From NCBI GenBank assembly GCA_039621445.1, contig CP154956.1:68620349-68684348 (forward strand): a DNA stretch of 64,000 nucleotides, given 5' to 3'. This stretch comes from Euglena gracilis (lineage: Eukaryota; Euglenida; Euglenophyceae; Euglenales). Positions within the stretch are counted from its first letter, which is position 1; the number at the start of each line of letters is the position of its first letter. Below, one piece after another: positions 24,501-33,500 of this stretch. The translations under genes and the position numbers were made by a program. The notes beneath the pieces are model-generated. The model searched no databases, had not been told where the DNA came from, and worked only from the letters and a program-made list of their open reading frames with translations.

Positions 24501-27500
24501 GCTGTGTGCCAGCTGTGTTTGCCATTGGGTTGCTGTTCTGCACTCAATACCACCTCCTCAGGTCGGCCTCCACCCTCTGCCTATTGGGGTTTCCTGTGTT
24601 TGCGGGTGCGCCAATTTTCGGGTCAAAATTTTTTCAGGCACCGAAAGCATTTTTATGCACGGGTGCTGGGGGGGGGGGGGTATCGGCCAAGTCATTTTCA
24701 AGTTTTTTTTACGATTTTTCACAATTTATTGGATGTATTTTGATTATTTTTGAAGTGTTTTGATTGACTTGTTTCCCTTTATTTTATTATGTCTTACTTT
24801 TATTAATTTTTGTTGTTTTACAAATTTTCATAATTCATTTTGATGTATTTTAATTTATTTTCCCCTGCGTTCAACTTTTCCACTTCTTCCCAAAATATTT
24901 TTGTTCCTCAGAAACCTGAGGATTTGGTGGCTGATCCCCAATTTCACGTAAAATTTGGGGCGGGCGACTCCTAATTTGGTTGGTGATTCCAAATGCGAGC
25001 TGGTGATTCCCAATTCGATAAGGGAGTATTCAACTTTGGTCACAATTTGCCCAACAAATTCCTTTTTTAAAATCTTTTTTGTTTTCATGAGCGGGCAAAA
25101 AAAAAGTCAAAAAAGGGGGAAACAGTGATACCAAATTTACTTTGCGGGAAAATATGGGATGGGTGATGAACGGGTGTTTGAGCAAAATTTTGGATTTGTT
25201 GACCTCTAATTTGGCCTCCCAATGATACTTGAGACGTCACCCGACCACCTCAATGAAAATTCAAGACAGCATATGGCTGATTTCCAGGGAACCGTGGTGG
25301 TGTTACAACAATGGCGGCGGTGTGAACACCTCCAAATTGCTGTAACTCGGGCTGCACGTGGAGTTGGGGGGAAAATATTCATTCTGGGCAGCCGGATACT
25401 TCCTGCAATTTTACTTTGTTTTCGAGATATTCTGGGAAAAAATTGCCCCCCCCCCAAAGGCCCGAAAACAACACCAAAATGGCTGTTTGACCCACAAAAG
25501 CACGCCACAGGGCTGGGCATGTCGGCAGCCAAACGAGCTATTACACCCCGTTTCAAAGTTTCTTGCGAGCAGGGGTTTTCTTAAAGACCCCCCCGGGGGG
25601 GTCCAGCCTCCGGCTGGCAAAAAGGCTGCTGGCTGGAAATGAGCTGCTGGCTGGACCCCCCCCGGGGGTATAGGGGGGGGGAGGGGGGACCCGGGGCTGG
25701 AGGGGGCTGGGCTGGGCTGGGTCGATGAAAAACAAAATCTTCTAAAACATTTTTGCCATTTTCGGCATTTTGATGGATGGAGCTTGGTCAAGGCTGGGGA
25801 CTGTGATGGAGGAAGCTGTGATGAGAGGAAAAAATGCAGGCATAGGTGAGTTGGGCAGCCCAGTTGGCCGTTTTGCCGGCCGGCCTGCGGCCGGCTGGCC
25901 CAGCCTCCGGCCTGGCTGGACCTGACTTTATTTCACTTGACCCCCCCCCGGGGGGGCTCCCAGCCCGAATTTGGGCTGCTGGCTGGATTTGAGCTGCTGG
26001 CTGGCTGGACCCCCCCCCGGGGGTAGGGTACCCTCCGGCTTAAGAAAACCCCTGCTTGCGAGATGTCAATTTTCTTTGTAGTTTTTTGCGGCAGCCATAA
26101 CTTCGGCTGTGTGCTGCGTTGAGGTCCCAGACATGCCCCATTTTGTGGCCAGTGCCCGTCAAAAAACGATCCAAACATTCAAAAACTCACACATTTTTCG
26201 TGATTCCCCCTCCTTCCCGAGTTTTGAGCCTCTCAAAAAGCGCTCCTCACAAAACCAATAAAATTTTGGAAAACGTGGATTTTGGAATTGGTTGGAAAAA
26301 TGAACGGCCCGGAAGTGCTAGAACCCTGTGGAGTTCGCCTCTGGAACTTGGTGTGTTGGATTGCTCATAAAACAGGCTTCAAAAATATCTACATCAAATT
26401 TTGCCATCTCGACATCCAGACTTTGAAAAAATCGATTTCCTTGACCCCCCCAAAAAACGACCAAAATTGGTCGTTTTGGGGTAACAAAACCAAGCCAGAA
26501 CATGGGCCAGGCGTGTCGGCGGCCAAAACGGAAAATGCGGGGTGATAGAGGGTCTCCAGGGGCCCTTTCGTCTTGCAGAAACCTTCGAAATAATTTGCGT
26601 TTTCTTGATTTTTTTCTAAAAAAATTGTCCGAAAATCTCACCCCGGCGAAATGACAGCGGTTTGGACCTGAATAACTCTGGCGATTTGGGTGCCAAATGG
26701 AGGTGGTGTGGAAAACCAAAATCCAGTCGCGCACAACTAAAAGAAAAAAAATTCGAGGAATGGGTCCAGCGCAGGGTTTTTTTTTTAAAAGACCGCGGGG
26801 AAGGGGGGGTTCGCCCCCGGGTCCCGGGGGACCCACCCACTTTTCCCCGAAAATAGCCTGGGTTGGGAATGAGAATTATTACATGGTGGTGTGGTTTCGA
26901 ATGGTTGTCAGAGACAATGTGACAATCTGAAATATCGCAAAACGTGCTTTTATTCTTTTGAGTTTTGACATAGAGTGGCCATAGAGGAGATTGAGGAGGT
27001 TGGAAAACACCCCCCCACCCCCCCCCCCCCCCCCCCGGCCAAAAAAGCTCTTCTAATTGCCACCGCAAAATAGATTTGGGGGCGAAGGGGGGGGTTGGAT
27101 TTGGGTGCTGCAGTTTAAAAATTTTTGGACGCTTATAGCCGACTGCCACCTCTGGCGGCGGGGGGTGCTCTTCTATTTGGACCCTGCCTGCGCGATTTTT
27201 GTTGTTTTCCTTTAAATCCCATCAAAATGGTGGGTGAGCTTCTTGTGGACTGCCCTCTTTGACGGCGGGGGGTGCGCTTTTATTTGGACCCTGCGCTTGT
27301 AGTGGCCCCGAGCTTCTATTAGGGGGGCGGGTTTACCTCTACTTCCACCTCTATCCCTATCCAGCCCTTTTCTCTCTATCCCTCCTTTTCTCTGGTGGTA
27401 AGCTTCATACTTACTCTAAAGAGATCCCCTGTGGTATTGCAAAAAGTGATATTATTATATTTTTAGAACTATTTGGGACCTTGGGACCCAACCCCACTGC

Positions 27501-30500
27501 AAATGCAAGTGGAGAAATGGGTGCCCCCCAAAACCCACCATTGACCGAGTGGGTGACCCCTTGATACAACTGTTTCAGTTTTCTAAAGCCAGGCCATTAA
27601 TGCTTACCAGGGTCCAGAAAAATAGAACGTAAATTTGAAACACTCTCTTTGCGAGAATTCTCTGTTTGAGCAGGCACAGTAATTGAAAAAAAAGTGTTCA
27701 CACCTTCAACACAGGTGACCGCGATTGGGATCGTGGCGAGATATTCCTAATTGGTCTTTTGTTTTTTTTGTCAGATTTATTTGTAATTGATGGTTGAGCT
27801 GCTGTTACCAAAGGTACTCCACACTGCACATCTTTTGAAATTGTTATTTTTTTCCTCTGAGAAATGGACAATTTCATGGTCAGGAAATCAGTGTGGTCTT
27901 CTTTTAAAACTTTCCAAAAATGGGCCACAGACTTTTCTGAAAACATATTTCATGTAATCACCTGTGACTGCATCAGCAGTTGTCAATTTGAAATGTAACT
28001 TGCACCTCAAAGTGCTAGTCACAGGCACCAGCTTCACGCCCAAACCGGCGTCTGGGACACAATTCTTGAAATTTCTACTCAGGAGAATTCCCAAGTGAAC
28101 CTTGGAGATTTTGTGAAGATCTTCCCAAAATGGAGACCCCATCCCTAGAGATGTCAAGAAGAAAATTGAGAATAAGATGGGTTAAGTTGGACATTATTTC
28201 AAACTTCAACAAGCTTGCCTTGTGCTGATTTTTTTTTGACTTGGGCACAATGTGGGCAATTTTCCAGCCATCTTTTGTGGAACACAACTTGCGGCCAGTG
28301 CCACTCCTTGGCCACAGGGGGCCACATTTTGGGGCACCAATTTGGTGCCACGTTTTGCAGCAACATCTTGGGGCCAATTTGGTGCCACATCTTGGGTCCA
28401 GATCTTCGGGCAGTTTAGGGTCACATCTTGGGGTCAGTTTTGGTGCCATGGGTGGGGACAAGTTTTGGTGGCACAGGTGGGGACCTTTTTCCTTTGGGCG
28501 GTGGGGGATTGGGCGGGGACACAATACCATGCCCCTCCCCCAAGCTATTCCCATGGGGGGGACATGAATAGCTCACTGTCATAGCACTTTTCAGAAAGAA
28601 CTTCCCGAAAAAGTGCTCAAAAATCGACGTTTTTTGGGACGTTTTCGGCAATTGTGCTAAAAATTGACCATTTTCTGCGAACATCCAAAAAAGTTGTCAA
28701 AAATGACCCCTTTTGGGTTGCCCGAGGGTCGGGTATGGGAATAGCTTGGGGAGGTCAACCACCCCCACCCCATCCTGGTGGGTGGGGGTCCGACCACCCT
28801 CCACCAGTGCAAAAATTTTGACTCCAAATTTGCCTAAGCCATCAGGCTGAACAACGTGAAAAGGCAAGCTAGTGGGGCAGCAAGGGGGGCGTGCCATATG
28901 TACATAAACAACCCCCTTTTCAAAATCGGTCAAACATTTACGGTCGGGGGAAAAGTTCATCAACAGGACACGCATATCAAAAGGAGGGTTGGCAGTTGAG
29001 TTCGGGTCCCAACCTCCCCTCCCCCTCCTTGTATGGTTGAGTTTGGACCTCGACAGGAGGGTCCCGCGGGCCCCCCCTGTCCCTAGGCTCCCTCCTTGTG
29101 TTTGGCTAGTCCAGACCCCGGACCACCCCCTCCCCCCCTCGAACTCGACCGGTCCGGTTGAGTTCGCAACTCGTTAGGGGGGACCCCCCCCTTGTGCCTG
29201 GGCTCTAAAAACTGTCGAGAAAAGTCTGTTCGACCTGTGCAAGCTGTCGGGATTTCTCCGGACGGGAATTTACTTTTTGACATTCATGCCATTCGACTCA
29301 GCAAGGGGGGAGGTACAGTGTTGTGATTTTGCTGTGCTTGTGGTGAAATGAGGCCACACAAGAGAGAAAACTTGGAGAAATGTGCATATTGGGATCCACT
29401 CCCAATCCTCATGGGGCTGGCCAAGGCCCCCATGCCCTCGTGTTAGTGCCGTTCTGTTTTCAATCCGAACATGATAGAATTCATGAAAAAAAACTGCAAC
29501 AAAAACATGGTTCCAGCTCCCAAGGGAAAAAAACACAATTTTTTTCTCTAGCAGTCTGTGAAAAATAGGGGGGAAGTAATTTGGAGTCAGGTCTGGGGGT
29601 AATATTATTTGGGGGGTTGACTTAAAAAAGCAGGAAAAATGGTGAAAATACTCAAAAATCAAAAAGTAAATCTCAATGAAAATCTTCATTCATTTAATAA
29701 TGAATCTTTTGACCCCAAATGAACCAAAATGACCAAGACAGTTTGGTTGAATTGGACCATTTTAGTGGCAAATGGTTGAAAGCTCTCCAAAAATGCGTGA
29801 AACTGCCGAAATGCCCCCCCCCCAAATGACCAAAATTTCGGAAAATTTTGATTGACCCCCACCTCAAAATGGCCATTCTCCTTTGGCGCAAAGGGGTGAA
29901 GATTTGACCACCCCGAAGTGCCCCCCCCCCCAGAGTGGCCACAGTCCCACGGTGGGTGGCCACTTTGAGGGGGGGGGGGGGGGCGAGGGCAATCATCTGA
30001 CATGGAAAGAATCAAACATGTGGCATCCCACATTAAAATGAAATGCAAAGGCAAAAATTTCACAAGTGGGAAGAGTTCGTACTTCCTAAATCAAAAACGA
30101 GCCCATTTCATTTGATAATGTCCTACGTTTCTGCCACAAGGTTGTTTTTGAGACCCAGGGGATGTGGCCCACTCCACCAAAAGGCTCAAGAAATTGGTTA
30201 GCACAAGAAGTTTCAAGGTGACTGTTTTTGGGAAGGTTAGGCGTTGCGATCTTAGTTCCTCATTTTGCCACAATTGGCTAATCTTAGTTGTCCTATGACT
30301 GAATTTTTGTCATAGTCCCTCCGACTACAAGGTCAATGGTAATGTCCTGACTAATCAAGGCCTGAAAAAGTTCATTTTTTAAAACCCCGTCTTTTTGCCG
30401 CTTTTTGCTTTTTTGCAGCAAAAAAAACGTCTGGTCTGTGGCGGGAGGTGAGCTGTTACCCTCACCCCACCCCCCTCAAAGTGGCCACCCTCTAGGCACC

Positions 30501-33500
30501 ACGCGACCCGAAAGGGGAGGGGACACTTTGGGGGGGGTCAATTTTTGGGCTTCGGCGCCTTCGGCACCAAAAGAAAATGGCCACTTTGAGGGGGGGAACC
30601 AAACTTGCCAAAAGATTTTGGCCACTCTGAGGGGGGGGACACTTTCAGGGGGGTGAGGGTTATTTGGACCGTGTGCTTGTTGCAGCCCGCGCTTCAAGTG
30701 TGGGGAGCCCACTTGCGTGTGGGGGAACCCCACTAGTCTGAACTAATACCTCCCACCACCTTGAAACCGTGTTTGGGCCGATCGAGACTTTAAAAGTCTT
30801 AAATCTTCGCCCAAACACGGTTTCAAACCATGAACAGTGTTTTGGGCCAAGGTTTTAGGGGGGCCTGGGGGCGGGGACCGCGGCACCGAAGGCGCCGCGG
30901 TCCCCGCCCCCAGGCTCCCCCTAACACTTGGCCCAAACACAGTATTTGTCACATTGGTTTCCCCCCCAAAGTGGTCACTGTCTTTCGGCGCCTTTGGCAC
31001 CAAAGACAAAATTTGCCCCCCCCCCCAAAAGTGTAACCAAGAGTGCTGTTTTGGGGTCCCACGGTGCCTGGAGGGTGGCCACTTTGGAGGGGGTGAGGTA
31101 TTGTGCCGGCGCCTCCATGTGCTTCTATTTGGACCCTAGGCGCGCAATTTTTGTTGATTTCCTTTAGAAATCCCATCAAAATGGGGAGGTGCGCTTGCAG
31201 TGGGCTGCACCTTCGGCTGGCTGGACCCCCCCCTCGGGGGGTTGATTGAAAGCTGTGGGCTTTGAAGGGGGGCAAAAATCTCCTTCCCTGCACCTGTGGG
31301 ATCGTTTTCTTTGATTTTGGCCCATTTCAGACGCAAAGCGCCAATTTTTTGACACAAAGTTGACACGCAAAAGTGGTTGAGGATGGAATTTTTTCAAGGG
31401 TATCCAGAAATGCCTGCCAAACCACATTTCGCGGATGGGGGCAATCAAACAAAGCCACACAAAAATAAAAAAACGCCAAGCTTGTCCAAGAAATGTGCAT
31501 TTGCAAAGCAAACCACAAATGATGAAGGCATGCATGGATGGAAGAAGCAAACCTCAAGTGCCAAAAGCAGCCGCACGGATGGCCCATTTCGGAGTAGAGT
31601 CCAAATGTACCAAATGGACATGGTGATGTCAACACTTCCTGCAAAAGTGTGAAAAGCATCCCTGTACAAATGGCCATTTTCGGAACCACCCCCAAGCGCC
31701 AACCCCCGGAAACAGACGAAAAAATTGACACCAAAGATGGCTTCTTTGGGCCAAAAGAAGACCTCAATTTTTTTCAAATTTTTACGCATTTGGGACCAGT
31801 TTTGGACATTTTTCAGTAGCACAATTGGGACCCCTCTCTGACCCAATCCAGAACTCCAGGCCCCAATGGTTTATCACTTTTGGGAGCAAAAAAGTTCTGT
31901 CATCAAATGAAAATGCAAACAAATGGAAATTTTCTTCACCAAATGAAGTTTTTGGACAAAGGAAAGCCAGGCAGTCGAGTTCAGGTCCCAAACCCCCCTC
32001 CCCCCCCCTATCTGGTTGAGTTCGGACCTCGACAAGGGGTCCCGCGGGACCCTACCCCTGTACCTGGGCTCCTGCATTGTTTTTTGTTAGTCCAGCCCCC
32101 TCCCCCCTCCCCCCCTCGACCCCCCCATGTGCTTGGGCCCCAAATGCATTGTAAAAAAGTGCCAATGAAAATGAAACACACTTCATGCCCTGTGGCATTT
32201 TAGGACTTGTGGGCATTATTCTTGTGCCTTATTTTGGCCAAGTGGCCATTATTTTCACGTGCCAACGCGAAAATAATGGGGGAAAAAGTGAAAATAGTGA
32301 AACCTTGCCCCTTGATCTTGAACAAAATCAAGAGGGGGCGTAGCATTGGGCAACTTTCGAAAGATTGGGAAATATGTTTCATTTCAGAAATATTTCGGAA
32401 ATATTTCGAAAAATGAAAAAATATTTCCTTCACTGTTGCAACCATGAAGGAGCCGCCAGGACCTCGCCATGCTTTTCCTATTCAAGTTGGTTGACAGGAA
32501 GGGTCCATATTTCTACACACAAATTGTGGCTGAGCGCAGATTTCAGCCTGAAAACGTGTTCAGGGGGCCCCCTTTGGGGGCCCCCCTGCCATTTGTTTAA
32601 AAACGTGTTCAGAGCCCGCCAAATGCCTGCCCTGAAATTCTTGGTCATGGTTCACGCCATAGTCAAAAACGCGAAAATGTGAAATTCGGACCGAATAAAA
32701 GGTGCCCTAATGGAAAACGTGCCTTACCACAGATGCCCTAATGGAAAACGTGCCATTGCCACAGATGCCCTAATGGAAAACGTGTCATTGCCACAGATGC
32801 CTCAATGGAAAACGTGTCACCCCCCCCTTTCCCCCCCTTTTTCCCTCACAGCCCTCCCACTGTGGCTAAACGCACGGCAAACTTTGTGAATGGTCTTTTG
32901 CCACCTCCCCTTCCTGGCTGCTGTCGCGGTATACCAGCAAGGTGCCAACAAGCCGAAGGTTGACCCCCCTTCATGGCACCTTGCTGGCACAGGGCAACAC
33001 GAAGAAAAAGTCCGGCTCCGTAGGTGCAGAGCTTGCTGCTGTTGCCAACTGTTTGGAGTTCGCCAAACAGTGTCAACATCGGCAAGCCTCTTGTCTTGAG
33101 CTGGATGATTTCTTTGTTGCCTGGACGGGATGGGAGCTGGAACCCAGCCTGTTGTTCGATGAGGCGAGTGTCATTGAACAATGTGTGGCTCAACGTGCGC
33201 AGCAGTCGGGAAGTATGTCCGTTTCAGGGAATCGTCCGGCAACCTCTTTTCACACATATGTGGCATTCCGTAAAATAGAGCGCCAATTCCGCCCCCCCCC
33301 CCCCGACCAACCCCCTCTGCCTCGTGCTGTGTCCCGACTGCCTATAAAACAGGAGAAATGTGGTTTTTGTGGTGTTGCCATTCCCAAAAATCCAAATCGT
33401 GTGGAGCTGAGGAAAGTGGTGCGTGACGCCTGCGGTTTGGCATACCATTTTCATTGCCAAGGTTTGTGGCGGCCACCAAAGTATGGCTCTTTTTTGTGTA

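Noticed and set aside
25222-25584. 120-codon plus-strand frame beside the hAT-like MITE
   Set aside because: It runs into the MITE terminus and shares words with repeat D-like sequence at 26.5 kb; no domain.
29270-29689. Minus-strand frame with IFEYF considered for the missing HRD1 exon
   Set aside because: The similarity is a few residues in AT-rich sequence, without suitable splice sites or length.
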